Positions 21,634 to 29,494 of a DNA stretch of 43,443 bases are shown in pieces. Positions within the stretch are counted from its first letter, which is position 1. Each line of letters begins with the position of its first letter. Source of the stretch: Streptococcus agalactiae ATCC 13813 (GTDB taxonomy: Bacteria; Bacillota; Bacilli; Lactobacillales; Streptococcaceae). The notes beneath the pieces are model-generated. The model searched no databases. It had not been told where the DNA came from and worked only from the letters and a program-made list of their open reading frames with translations. A program made the translations under genes and the position numbers. Location of the stretch: NCBI RefSeq assembly GCF_000186445.1, contig NZ_GL636070.1:2098326-2141768 (forward strand). Reading direction: 5' to 3'.

Positions 21634-21639
21634 ATGGTA

Positions 21640-21675
21640 TGCACAAAATGAACTAACCACTGTGCAAGAATAGTT
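21640..21675 (+). other. Possible 5'-terminal RNA hairpin/pseudoknot
   Basis: TGCACA (21640-21645) pairs with TGTGCA (21661-21666). Within the 15-nt loop AACTA (21651-21655) can pair with TAGTT (21671-21675) beyond the stem, the layout of an H-type pseudoknot. It would begin at the predicted first nucleotide of the mRNA and end about 12 bases before the ribosome site. Fold by eye only. Confidence 0.35.
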
Positions 21676-21699
21676 TATTATTTTTGAAAGGATTTTATA

Positions 21700-21870
21700 A
21701 TGAAACTTAAAATCAGTGTTTTAACAGCAGCTTCAGCTGTCACTCTATTATTAGCTACTTCAGCAAGTCTTGCGAAGGCAGACACAGTGTCTTATCCTTC
21801 ACGCGATGCCGGGTTTATCTACTCTCGTGGGTACGCTCCAAAACACTTCCTAAGTGCTTACGATAAATAA
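21700..21870 (+). CDS. Small secreted peptide of unknown function (56 aa)
   Basis: Short gene with a complete expression setup: extended -10 promoter, GAAAGGA ribosome site 7 to 8 bases before ATG, TAA stop and a downstream terminator. The product starts with a classic Sec signal peptide: Lys-rich N-terminus (MKLK), hydrophobic core (VTLLLATSA) and a signal peptidase I site ASLAKA-D at residue 27. The predicted mature peptide has about 29 residues (DTVSYPSRDAG at its start, ...HFLSAYDK at its end), is rich in Tyr, Ser and Arg, has no cysteine and no membrane segment, and contains two related pieces, YPSRDAG and YSRGYAP. No lipobox, LPxTG or double-glycine leader. No transporter, immunity or regulator gene is adjacent. 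I do not recognise the family; a secreted signal, an antimicrobial or a small surface-associated peptide are all possible. Confidence 0.75.
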   Translation: MKLKISVLTAASAVTLLLATSASLAKADTVSYPSRDAGFIYSRGYAPKHFLSAYDK

Positions 21871-21956
21871 AAACTGATCTTATTAACTTAACCGATACAC
21901 TTTCACAAGTATAAATTTTCATTCAATTACATTAAAAATAATTATTTAGTTTGCTG

Positions 21957-21985
21957 AAAAACGATCACTCAACGATCGTTTTTTT
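21957..21985 (+). terminator. Terminator of the 56-residue peptide gene
   Basis: About 9-bp stem AAAACGATC/GATCGTTTT around ACTCAAC, followed by a run of T. Confidence 0.8.
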
Positions 21986-22166
21986 ATGTGCACATGATAG
22001 CCATTAGCTACTTTTTCGTTGGGTATTTTCCTCATTCATCTTTCACTTAATATCGCTTGTCAAATCCAAACCTCATTAATAAAGGTTTAATATTTCTTTG
22101 AACTTATTACTTTTGATTGATATTTAATTACTTTGCTATTTATTTTTAAATTTATCAACAAAGTAC
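21986..22166. other. Noncoding stretch with a weak hairpin
   Basis: AT-rich sequence with no ORF I can support. A 6-bp hairpin AAACCT/AGGTTT (22068-22073 with 22083-22088) and the palindrome AAAGTACTTT (22160-22169) are the only structures noticed. Confidence 0.4.
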
Positions 22167-22213
22167 TTTACCAGTTAATTTTTTTGTGGTATACTGGTGT
22201 CTGTTAACGTTAA
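22167..22213 (+). promoter_or_regulatory. Promoter of the 38-residue gene and adjacent palindrome
   Basis: Extended -10 TGGTATACT (TATACT at 22190-22195) with a weak -35 TTTACC at 22167-22172, 17-base spacer. The perfect palindrome TTAACGTTAA (22204-22213) covers the region just after the predicted transcription start, a position suited to a repressor; AAAGTACTTT overlaps the -35. Confidence 0.55.
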
Positions 22214-22236
22214 TAAATTGTCTATAGGAGGTAATC

Positions 22237-22353
22237 ATGGCTGAAAAAACAGACCTATCGTCAGCCTATCGCAGACTTAAAAGTCCTAACATTAAAACTA
22301 GAAAACGTGCTCTGAAAATCATTCATGAGTACAAACGTTACGGTAAAAAATAA
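22237..22353 (+). CDS. Small basic protein, putative metal-homeostasis family (38 aa)
   Basis: 38 residues beginning MAEKTDLSSAYRRL and ending YKRYGKK, with AGGAGG 6 bases before the ATG. Rich in Lys and Arg, no signal peptide, no membrane helix, no cysteine or histidine cluster apart from one His (HEY). It would fold as one or two short amphipathic helices. I recall short proteins of this pattern (SSAYRRLKSPN..TRKRALKII) in streptococci being annotated as putative metal homeostasis proteins; I cannot confirm the basis of that label from sequence. Monocistronic with its own promoter and terminator. The strong ribosome site makes it a real gene. Confidence 0.75.
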   Translation: MAEKTDLSSAYRRLKSPNIKTRKRALKIIHEYKRYGKK

Positions 22354-22394
22354 CTTTTTTCCGTCTCTCCAATTATAATAAATAAGTCAGACAC

Positions 22395-22426
22395 AAAATA
22401 ACCAGAGCATTTGCTCTGGTTATTTT
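22395..22426. terminator. Bidirectional terminator
   Basis: Fourteen-bp stem (22395-22408 with 22413-22426) with a 4-nt loop, A-rich on one side and T-rich on the other. Lies between the 38-residue gene (plus) and the SPFH gene (minus). Confidence 0.8.
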
Positions 22427-22444
22427 GCTTCTATAAAAAGTTCA

Positions 22445-23332
22445 TTATCTTGTTTTAAGAGCAGATAAAACTTGTGTACGAATATCTTCAACACCTTCTG
22501 GGTTATTTGGTAAGAAAATCGTTTGATTACCATTAATAGCAAATGTATTTAAAGTATCTAAATATTGATTTGTTAACAAGATAGACATGATTTGTTCTTC
22601 TGTCAATGTCACGTTAGCATCTTTCAATTCTTGAATCGAATCAGCTAACCCATCTACAATTGCTTTACGTTGTTGCGCAATACCCACACCATGTAGACGA
22701 TCTTTTTCTGCTTCTGCTTCTGCAGCAGTTACAATTTTAATCTTATCAGCATTCGCTAATTCTTGAGCTGCTACACGTTTACGTTGTGCAGCATTGATTT
22801 CGTTCATAGATTGTTTTACTTCTGCATCTGGCTCAACCTTAGTAATTAAAGTCTTAACAATGATGTAGCCGTATGTTGACATTTCTTCTGCCACTTGATG
22901 TTGAACTTCCAAGGCTATTTCATCTTTCTTTTCGAATAGCTCATCTAATGTAAGTTTAGGTACTGATGAACGCAAAGCATCTTCGATATAAGATTTAATC
23001 TGAGCTTCTGGCTTTATTAATTTGTAATAAGCGTCTGTAACGTTATTTTCATTGACACGATATTGTGTAGCAATATTTAAAGTGACAAAAACATTATCTT
23101 TTGTTTTTGTCTCAACGATAATTTCACTCTGTAAAAGACGTAACTGCACTCGTGCTGCAATCTTATCGATACCCAATGGTACACGAATATGAATACCGCT
23201 AGTAGCAATCTTTTGATATTTACCAAAGCGTTCAATGATGGCTACTGTCTGTTGTTTAACAACGTATAAAGAAGTTATCAACAGAACAATCACTAAAACC
23301 AAAATAACCGTAAGAATAATTAATGACATCAT
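22445..23332 (-). CDS. SPFH/stomatin-prohibitin family membrane protein
   Basis: 295 residues: an N-terminal transmembrane helix (about 3-26), then an SPFH (band 7) domain (about 27-190, with VAIIERFGKYQKI and SGIHIRVPLGIDKIAARVQLR) and an Ala/Glu-rich coiled coil (about 190-240, AAEAEAEKDRLHGVG). This is the stomatin/QmcA-like class, which forms membrane-associated oligomers and is linked to membrane-domain organisation and to control of membrane proteases such as FtsH; no NfeD partner gene is adjacent. Two ATGs are adjacent at the start with AAAGGAG upstream; either can serve. Confidence 0.88.
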   Translation of the reverse strand: MMSLIILTVILVLVIVLLITSLYVVKQQTVAIIERFGKYQKIATSGIHIRVPLGIDKIAARVQLRLLQSEIIVETKTKDNVFVTLNIATQYRVNENNVTDAYYKLIKPEAQIKSYIEDALRSSVPKLTLDELFEKKDEIALEVQHQVAEEMSTYGYIIVKTLITKVEPDAEVKQSMNEINAAQRKRVAAQELANADKIKIVTAAEAEAEKDRLHGVGIAQQRKAIVDGLADSIQELKDANVTLTEEQIMSILLTNQYLDTLNTFAINGNQTIFLPNNPEGVEDIRTQVLSALKTR

Positions 23333-23427
23333 AAATCTCCTTTGTATGAATGTTTTAAAACAATTCTAACACAATTTGTCAAAATTTTCAAAATACTAAT
23401 ACTTTATCATACTAAAATAGAAACTCT

Positions 23428-23474
23428 GATAAAATAAAAAATTAGAAGTATCTCTCCTAATTTTTTATTTTATC
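23428..23474 (-). terminator. fakA terminator
   Basis: Perfect 18-bp stem (23428-23445 with 23457-23474), mostly A/T, around an 11-nt loop, directly downstream of the fakA stop. Confidence 0.75.
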
Positions 23475-23476
23475 AA

Positions 23477-25141
23477 TTATTCAACGCTCATGAGGTATGG
23501 ATATACAGGTTGATCTCCTTGGTGGATCTCAACTTCAACATCTTCATAAGTTCCCTCAAGATATTCCGACAAGGTCTCGGCTAATGCTTGTTTACCATCT
23601 TCACCAACATAGATTGTCACGATTTCACTATCTTCATCAATCATTTTATCAAAAGTGTCTTTAAGTGCTTTTTCCATATCTGGTGTAGATACTAGAATTT
23701 TACCATCAACCATCCCAAGGATGTCGTTTTCATGAATTTCAAAGCCATCTATCGTTGTATCACGAACAGCTAAAGTCACACTACCACTAATGACATCTGA
23801 GAGGCTATTTGTCATATCAGCTACATTAGTTTCAAGAGACTTAGCAAGATCAAAAGCAAGTAAGCTAGTAAATCCTTGTGGAACTGTACGTGTCTCTACT
23901 ACTGCTGCTGGAATATCAACGACATCTGCAGCTGACTGTGCAGCCATGAAGATGTTCTTATTGTTTGGTAAAATAATAACATTTCTAGCGTTTACTTTTT
24001 CAATCGCTTTTACAATATCTTCTGTAGATGGGTTCATAGTCTGGCCGCCAGAGATGATATAATCAACACCTTGTGATTTAAAAATCTCAGCTAGACCGTC
24101 ACCAGCTACAACAGCAATAATACCATATTCTTTAGTTTCTTTGACAGTTTCTTCAACTTCAACCTTTTGCATTTGGGCATCATGTTGGTTACGCATGTTT
24201 TCAACTTTAACCTTCACAAGCGACCCATATTTCAAACCTTCTTGCATAACAAGACCTGGATCTTCTGTATGAACATGAACCTTGACAATTTCATCATCAT
24301 TAACAACTAGTAAAGAATCCCCTAGATTGCTAAGATAACCTTGAAATTCTTCGTAGTTAAATTCCTTAACGTAAGTTGGTCCTTGCTTTAAACCAACCAT
24401 GACTTCTGTACAATAGCCATATTTAATATCTTCTGTGGCTACGTGGCCTACTACAGCTTTATGGTGCTCTGCATTAACCATTTCAGTCATTGTTGCGGGA
24501 GTTGCTTTAAAATCTTCTGATGCGATATATTCCCCAGTCAGTGCTGAGAGGAAACCTTCGTAAATAAAGACGAGTCCTTGACCACCAGAATCAACAACAC
24601 CAACCTCTTTAAGAACAGGTAGCATATCCGGTGTTTTAGCAAGAGCACGCTTAGCACCTTTAAGAGTTGCGCGCATAACTTCAACTGCATCATCAGTTTC
24701 TTCAGCTTTCTTTAGAGCAGCGGTAGCTGCACCGCGTGATACTGTCAAGATAGTTCCTTCAACTGGTTTCATAACGGCTTTATAAGCTACTTCAACACCA
24801 TTCTGGAAAGCGTGTGCCAAATCTTGACCCGTTAATTCTTCTTTATCCTTGATACTTTGACCAAAACCACGGAATAATTGTGATGTAATTACACCTGAAT
24901 TTCCACGTGCTCCCATCAATACACCTTTAGAAAGAATTTGACCAACTTCTCCAACAGTCGTCGCTGGTTTGTCTGAAACTTCCTTGGCTCCGTTTTCCAT
25001 AGTCATCCCCATATTCGTACCAGTATCACCATCTGGAACTGGGAATACATTTAATGAGTTGACATACTCTGCCTGTTTACTCAGACGTGTACTGGCAGCT
25101 TGTACCATTTCTTGGAATAAACTTGTCGTAATCTTTGACAC
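23477..25141 (-). CDS. fakA: Fatty acid kinase ATP-binding subunit FakA (DAK2 domain, YloV)
   Basis: 554 residues. The N-terminal DhaL/DAK2 kinase domain (about 1-200) shows NVFPVPDGDTGTNMGMTM with the metal-binding aspartates and GARGNSGVITSQ; the central and C-terminal domains match the FakA/YloV family (NPSTEDIVKAI, IIILPNNKNI). FakA phosphorylates fatty acids held by FakB proteins so that host fatty acids can enter phospholipid synthesis. No fakB is in this window. Its start overlaps the YloU-like gene end by one base, the conserved Firmicutes pair yloU-yloV. Confidence 0.9.
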   Translation of the reverse strand: MSKITTSLFQEMVQAASTRLSKQAEYVNSLNVFPVPDGDTGTNMGMTMENGAKEVSDKPATTVGEVGQILSKGVLMGARGNSGVITSQLFRGFGQSIKDKEELTGQDLAHAFQNGVEVAYKAVMKPVEGTILTVSRGAATAALKKAEETDDAVEVMRATLKGAKRALAKTPDMLPVLKEVGVVDSGGQGLVFIYEGFLSALTGEYIASEDFKATPATMTEMVNAEHHKAVVGHVATEDIKYGYCTEVMVGLKQGPTYVKEFNYEEFQGYLSNLGDSLLVVNDDEIVKVHVHTEDPGLVMQEGLKYGSLVKVKVENMRNQHDAQMQKVEVEETVKETKEYGIIAVVAGDGLAEIFKSQGVDYIISGGQTMNPSTEDIVKAIEKVNARNVIILPNNKNIFMAAQSAADVVDIPAAVVETRTVPQGFTSLLAFDLAKSLETNVADMTNSLSDVISGSVTLAVRDTTIDGFEIHENDILGMVDGKILVSTPDMEKALKDTFDKMIDEDSEIVTIYVGEDGKQALAETLSEYLEGTYEDVEVEIHQGDQPVYPYLMSVE

Positions 25142-25506
25142 TAATCTTCTCCTACAACCTTAATACTTTGCACATAAACATTCACCATATCAGCAGATAA
25201 ACCAAGCTGATTTTCGAGATTGAATTTCACTCGCTCTTGAATATTTTTTGAAACTTCACTAATTTTGACGCCGTAACTCATGACAGTATAAACATCTACT
25301 GCAATGCCCGCTTCACTAGACCTCACAACAACACCTTTTGCGTAGTTTTCCTTACGCAAAAGTGCTTGAAAGTTATCTTTGATAGCACTTTTACTTGCCA
25401 TACCAACAACGCCAAAAATTTCCGTTGCTGAACCTCCAACGACAGTTGCAATAACGTCATCAGAGAGTTCAATTTGACCATCTCTTGTATTGATTTTTAC
25501 AGTCAT
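25141..25506 (-). CDS. Asp23/Gls24-family protein (YloU)
   Basis: 121-residue DUF322/Asp23 protein, cytoplasmic, with the family features VIATVVGGSATEIFGVVGMASK near residue 20-40 and DVYTVMSYGVKISEVSKNIQERV near 95-115 region. In Firmicutes it is almost always encoded just before fakA, as here, and is presumed to be linked to envelope or lipid physiology; its molecular role is not known. GAGGTAGTAGAT precedes the ATG. Confidence 0.88.
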   Translation of the reverse strand: MTVKINTRDGQIELSDDVIATVVGGSATEIFGVVGMASKSAIKDNFQALLRKENYAKGVVVRSSEAGIAVDVYTVMSYGVKISEVSKNIQERVKFNLENQLGLSADMVNVYVQSIKVVGED

Positions 25507-25537
25507 ATCTACTACCTCAAAAAGTTTTTATCACTCT

Positions 25538-25566
25538 ATTCTATCATATCTCACTATTATTGTAAA
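25538..25566 (-). promoter_or_regulatory. yloU-fakA promoter
   Basis: Minus-strand TTTACA (25561-25566), 17-base spacer, TAGAAT (25538-25543) with a TGA extension. Confidence 0.7.
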
Positions 25567-25610
25567 AAAATAGAGGCATCTAACTATCAAATCAGCCTTA
25601 GAAACACTAA

Positions 25611-25628
25611 AAAAAGCCCTAAGGCTTT
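25611..25628 (-). terminator. rpmB terminator
   Basis: Six-bp stem AAAGCC/GGCTTT with a 4-nt loop and a following T run on the minus strand, 10 bases after rpmB. Confidence 0.7.
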
Positions 25629-25637
25629 CTCAGTTTA

Positions 25638-25826
25638 TTAAACGCGTTCTACTTTACCAGATTTAAGCGCACGAGCTGAAACCCAAACTTTTTTTGGTTT
25701 ACCGTCGATAAGAACAGTAACTTTTTGAAGGTTTGGTTTAACAGTACGTTTTGTTTGGTTCATCGCGTGTGAACGGTTGTTACCAGAAACTGTTTTACGT
25801 CCTGTGAAATAACATACTTTAGCCAT
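25638..25826 (-). CDS. rpmB: 50S ribosomal protein L28
   Basis: 62 residues starting [12 protein letters not shown] and containing [21 protein letters not shown], the typical L28 sequence. The open frame has nine more codons upstream, but AGGAGG lies before the inner ATG and L28 proteins begin with MAKxCxxTG. Zinc-binding cysteine pairs of the C+ form are absent except one Cys. Monocistronic. Confidence 0.96.
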
Positions 25827-25842
25827 TTTACGAGTTCCTCCT

Positions 25843-25879
25843 ATATTGATCAATATTTACGGATGTGCTAGCACCACAT
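25843..25879 (-). other. Paired hairpins in the rpmB leader
   Basis: The rpmB leader holds a hairpin ATGTG/CACAT at its predicted 5' end (25863-25879) and a 14-bp perfect palindrome ATATTGATCAATAT (25843-25856) just before the ribosome site. Role unknown; could be mRNA stability or translational control. Confidence 0.4.
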
Positions 25880-25887
25880 ACTAGACT

Positions 25888-25916
25888 ATTCTATCACAAC
25901 TTACTTCTTCTAGCAA
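25888..25916 (-). promoter_or_regulatory. rpmB promoter
   Basis: Minus-strand TTGCTA (25911-25916), 17 bases, TAGAAT (25888-25893) with TGA extension. Confidence 0.75.
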
Positions 25917-26008
25917 GTTCTTTTCAAAATTACTTTTTCATTTGTTTTATCTAAATCGCTTACATATTTTTTATAATAAGACACACTTCCTTCTAATTCA
26001 TTTTTTAG

Positions 26009-26036
26009 TTTACATTTTCTTTCAAAATATTATAAT
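26009..26036 (+). promoter_or_regulatory. Promoter of the hydroxyacid dehydrogenase gene
   Basis: TTTACA (26009-26014), 16-base spacer, TATAAT (26031-26036), about 28 bases before the ATG. Confidence 0.65.
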
Positions 26037-26064
26037 AGACAACAATAATCAAAGGAGGTTTCAT

Positions 26065-26982
26065 ATGACACGTAAAATTGGAATTATAGGCATGGGGCAC
26101 GTTGGATCAACTGTTGCACACGCTCTTATTGCACAAGGTATTGGTGATGATTATGTCTTTATTGATACTAATGTTGATAAGGTTAATGCTGATATGATTG
26201 ATTTTCAAGATGCTCTGGCAAATGCTACTTATCACGCTAATATAGTATTAAACGACTATGACGCGTTGTCAGATGCTGATGTTGTGATTTCAGCCTTAGG
26301 TGATATTTCACTACAGAATAACAAAGAAGCTAATCGCTTTGCTGAACTACCATTTACCAGTAAAGAAGTCTACGACGTTAGTCAAAAGTTAAAATCATCT
26401 GGTTTTAGAGGGATCCTTATTGTCGTTACTAATCCTGTTGATGCCATCACCCAGCTTTATCAAGAATATACTCAATTTCCTAAATCACGCGTTATCGGAA
26501 CAGGAACCTTATTGGATACTGCTCGGATGAAAAGAGTGCTTGGTCAACGCCTACAAGTTGATCCAAGGAGTATCGGTGGTTATAATCTAGGAGTGCATGG
26601 TAACTCCCAATTTGTCGCTTGGAGTCAGGTAACTGTAAAAGGACAACCAGCTATATCACTATTAAAAGCAGAAGAATTAGAACAGATAAAAGAAGCTTCT
26701 TTAAAAGGCGGTCACACTGTCTTTTTTGGTAAAAAATATACTAGTTATGGTATCGCTACCGCAGCTGTCCGCATCGTTTTAGCTGTGTTAAATGATTCCC
26801 ATGAGTTACTACCTGTATCTACCTTCTATGAGTCCGAAGGGGTTTACCTTGGATATCCAGCTATTATTGGTAGAGTAGGAATTGTAGAAAGAATTTCTCT
26901 TTCACTAAGCCCAAAAGAAGAGCAACAACTCACAGATTCAGCGGCATTTATTCGAAATTATCTTAAGCATATCAATCTTTAA
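26065..26982 (+). CDS. L-lactate/L-2-hydroxyisocaproate dehydrogenase family
   Basis: NAD-dependent 2-hydroxyacid dehydrogenase of the LDH/MDH fold, 305 residues. The Rossmann glycine motif is GMGHVGSTVA (about 7-16), the NAD-site VVTNPVD (about 120) and the GTGTLLDTAR motif with substrate Arg follow, and the catalytic histidine is in YNLGVHGNS (about residue 178). Shorter and divergent from the glycolytic LDH; it matches the L-hydroxyisocaproate dehydrogenases of lactic acid bacteria, which reduce branched 2-oxo acids from leucine. Exact substrate cannot be fixed from sequence. The open frame extends 41 codons upstream from a TTG, but the ATG at 26065 has AAAGGAGG upstream and starts the family domain. 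Confidence 0.85.
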   Translation: MTRKIGIIGMGHVGSTVAHALIAQGIGDDYVFIDTNVDKVNADMIDFQDALANATYHANIVLNDYDALSDADVVISALGDISLQNNKEANRFAELPFTSKEVYDVSQKLKSSGFRGILIVVTNPVDAITQLYQEYTQFPKSRVIGTGTLLDTARMKRVLGQRLQVDPRSIGGYNLGVHGNSQFVAWSQVTVKGQPAISLLKAEELEQIKEASLKGGHTVFFGKKYTSYGIATAAVRIVLAVLNDSHELLPVSTFYESEGVYLGYPAIIGRVGIVERISLSLSPKEEQQLTDSAAFIRNYLKHINL

Positions 26983-27018
26983 AGAGTATCTATTTAATAA
27001 AAAGTCATATAATCCAAA

Positions 27019-27043
27019 AAAAGCTCACCATAAGTGAGCTTTT
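27019..27043. terminator. Bidirectional terminator
   Basis: Ten-bp stem AAAAGCTCAC/GTGAGCTTTT with loop CATAA, A run before and T run after; serves the dehydrogenase and fbaA, which converge. Confidence 0.85.
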
Positions 27044-27066
27044 AACTATTATCTGTTTTATGTTAA

Positions 27067-27948
27067 TTATGCTTTGTTTGCTGAACCAAACACGTCAATA
27101 CGTTCTTCAACTGCTTCTGTAATTGCATCGAAACCAGGTTTCAAGAATTTACGTGGGTCAAAGAGTTTTTTCTTCATGTATTCAGCTTCGTTAGCGTTGA
27201 ATTCAACAGCGTAGTCACGAGTTGCTTGACAGAAAGCTAATTGACATTCTGTGTTAACGTTAACTTTAGCAACACCAAGTTTGATAGCTTCTTGGATTTG
27301 ATCATCAGGAATACCTGAACCACCGTGTAACACGATTGGGAAACCAGGAACAGCTTCAGTCAATTTCTTCAAGTGATCAAGGTCAAGTCCTTCCCAGTTT
27401 GCTGGGTATGGTCCATGAATGTTACCGATACCTGCAGCCAAGAAGTCAATACCAGTTTCAACCATAGCTTTAGCATCTTCGATTGGTGCTAATTCACCTT
27501 TACCGACAATACCATCTTCTTCACCACCGATAGTACCAACTTCAGCTTCTACTGAAATACCTTTAGCATGTGCTTTAGCAACAACTTCGCGTGCTTTTTC
27601 AAGATTTTCTTCAACTGGAAGGTGTGAACCATCAAACATAATTGAAGTGTAACCTACTTCAATACACTCAAGGGCATCATCGTAATGACCGTGGTCAAGG
27701 TGGATAGCAACTGGTACAGTAATCCCCATTGATTCAACCAAAGTTTCAATAAGTTGTTTACAAAGTTTGTAACCACCCATGTATTTAGCCGCACCCATTG
27801 AAGTTTGGATAAGTACTGGAGCTTTTTTAGCTTCTGCTGCGCGCAAGATAGCTTGAGTCCACTCAAGGTTGTTTGTGTTAAATCCACCTACTGCATAGCC
27901 GTTATCACGAGCTGCTTGGACGAATTTTTCTGCTGAAACGATTGCCAT
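27067..27948 (-). CDS. fbaA: Class II fructose-bisphosphate aldolase
   Basis: Glycolytic zinc enzyme splitting fructose 1,6-bisphosphate, 293 residues. Zinc and active-site motifs are visible: IHLDHGH (about residue 80-86), SVEAEVGTIGGEEDG, GIGNIHGPY and HGGSGIPD (about 205-212). Starts MAIVSAEKFVQAARDNGYAVGGFNTNN, as usual for Gram-positive FbaA. Monocistronic with AGGAGG upstream; codon use is highly biased, as expected for an abundant enzyme. Confidence 0.96.
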   Translation of the reverse strand: MAIVSAEKFVQAARDNGYAVGGFNTNNLEWTQAILRAAEAKKAPVLIQTSMGAAKYMGGYKLCKQLIETLVESMGITVPVAIHLDHGHYDDALECIEVGYTSIMFDGSHLPVEENLEKAREVVAKAHAKGISVEAEVGTIGGEEDGIVGKGELAPIEDAKAMVETGIDFLAAGIGNIHGPYPANWEGLDLDHLKKLTEAVPGFPIVLHGGSGIPDDQIQEAIKLGVAKVNVNTECQLAFCQATRDYAVEFNANEAEYMKKKLFDPRKFLKPGFDAITEAVEERIDVFGSANKA

Positions 27949-27972
27949 TATTCAGGCCTCCTATTTATTTTT

Positions 27973-28002
27973 TGGGCGTTGCCCACTTACATGTTAATTC
28001 TA
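27973..28002 (-). promoter_or_regulatory. fbaA promoter -10 and 5' hairpin
   Basis: Minus-strand TGCTAGAAT (TAGAAT at 27997-28002) is an extended -10; -35 not clear. The predicted leader carries the hairpin TGGGC-AAC-GCCCA (27973-27985) within its first 20 nucleotides. Confidence 0.5.
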
Positions 28003-28087
28003 GCACAATTCTATAAAAAATGCTAGTTTTTTACTGAAAATACGTGAGAAACTTAACAGAGTTAAACGAGGTTTTTTCAGAAAGCAG

Positions 28088-29476
28088 TCATTCCGCTTTC
28101 AATTCTTTACGTGCCAACAGGATCTGTTCTTTAACCTGGTCAAACCCCGTTCCTCCTAATGAATTTCTTCGTTTAACTGCTGTCTTTGCAGTTAATATTT
28201 CATAGATATCGTTTTCTATCAACTCTGAAATTTCTTGATAATATTTTAAAGATATATCCTGTAAATAAGAATCATTTTTACTGCATTCTAAAACCAATTT
28301 ACCTACAATTTCATGTGCTTTTCTGAAAGGTATCCCCTTACTTGCTAAATAATCTGCTAATTCTGTTGCATTTGAAAAATCAGTCTCCGTTGAGGTCATC
28401 ATTATGTGCTCATTCACAGTCATTGTCTCAAGCATATTAGCCATGATTTCAATAGCTATGCTGACTGTTTCTACGCTATCAAACATCCCTTCTTTATCTT
28501 CTTGTAAATCTTTGTTATAAGCTAACGGCAATGATTTCATAACAGTTAGTAAACTAAATAAATTTCCATAAACACGGCCTGTCTTCCCTCGAATTAATTC
28601 TGCCATATCAGGATTTTTCTTTTGAGGCATAATAGATGATCCTGTAGAGAAAGTATCTGATAATGTGATGAATTGATATTCATAACTGCACCAATTAATG
28701 ATTTCTTCACAAAAACGTGATAAATGCATCATTAAAATGCTAGCATTGGATAAAAATTCTATGATAAAATCACGATCTGAGACAGCATCAAGCGAATTAT
28801 TATATGGTTTTTCAAAATCTAATAAACGAGTTGTCATATGGCGGTCAATAGGAAACGTTGTCCCTGCTAGAGCTGCTGCTCCTAATGGTGATAGATTGGT
28901 GTGTTTCATATTAAACTCTAATCGCTCTGTATCACGCGTAAACATATTATAGTAAGCCATTAGATGATGTCCAAATGAAATCGGCTGAGCATGTTGTAAA
29001 TGTGTATACCCTGGCATAACAGTATAGATATGATTTTCTGCTAAATTAACTAAGGTTGTTCGTAAATGAAGCAATTTCTTCATCATTTCTTGCAATTTAT
29101 CTTTCAAATAAAGGTGCATATCTGTAGCCACTTGATCATTTCGTGAACGTGCAGTATGAAGCTTACCTGCTACTTCTCCAATTTCAGCGGTTAATAAGCT
29201 CTCTATGTTCATATGAATGTCTTCATTTGATATGCTAAAAGTCAATTGACCTGCTCTGTATTTATCTTGCAATATTTTTAAACCATCTTTTATCAAGCCT
29301 GCTTCTTCTTGACTAATAATATCCGTTTTGCCTAACATTGTGACATGGGCCATAGAAGCCTTCATATCATATGGAGCTAACTTTTGGTCGAAACTGATTG
29401 ATGCACCGAACTCTTCAACCCATTTTTCAAGACTACTTTCAAAACGACCACCCCATAACTTATGATTTTTTGTCAT
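28088..29476 (-). CDS. argH: Argininosuccinate lyase
   Basis: Last step of arginine synthesis: argininosuccinate to arginine and fumarate. 462 residues of the fumarase/aspartase superfamily; signature [12 protein letters not shown] (about residue 280) holds the catalytic serine, and [13 protein letters not shown] and [12 protein letters not shown] are the other conserved boxes. Eighteen bases downstream of argG, forming the argGH operon. No other arg genes are in the window, so only the citrulline-to-arginine part is encoded here. Confidence 0.95.
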   Translation of the reverse strand: MTKNHKLWGGRFESSLEKWVEEFGASISFDQKLAPYDMKASMAHVTMLGKTDIISQEEAGLIKDGLKILQDKYRAGQLTFSISNEDIHMNIESLLTAEIGEVAGKLHTARSRNDQVATDMHLYLKDKLQEMMKKLLHLRTTLVNLAENHIYTVMPGYTHLQHAQPISFGHHLMAYYNMFTRDTERLEFNMKHTNLSPLGAAALAGTTFPIDRHMTTRLLDFEKPYNNSLDAVSDRDFIIEFLSNASILMMHLSRFCEEIINWCSYEYQFITLSDTFSTGSSIMPQKKNPDMAELIRGKTGRVYGNLFSLLTVMKSLPLAYNKDLQEDKEGMFDSVETVSIAIEIMANMLETMTVNEHIMMTSTETDFSNATELADYLASKGIPFRKAHEIVGKLVLECSKNDSYLQDISLKYYQEISELIENDIYEILTAKTAVKRRNSLGGTGFDQVKEQILLARKELKAE

Positions 29477-29494
29477 CCTCTTATCTTCCTTTAT

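Noticed and set aside
25942-26064. N-terminal extension of the dehydrogenase from a TTG
   Set aside because: The extension contains the promoter and the AAAGGAGG of the real ATG at 26065, and shows no family similarity.
28080-28100. Hairpin at the end of argH as a terminator
   Set aside because: The 6-bp stem has a 9-nt loop and is followed by A, not T, on the minus strand.
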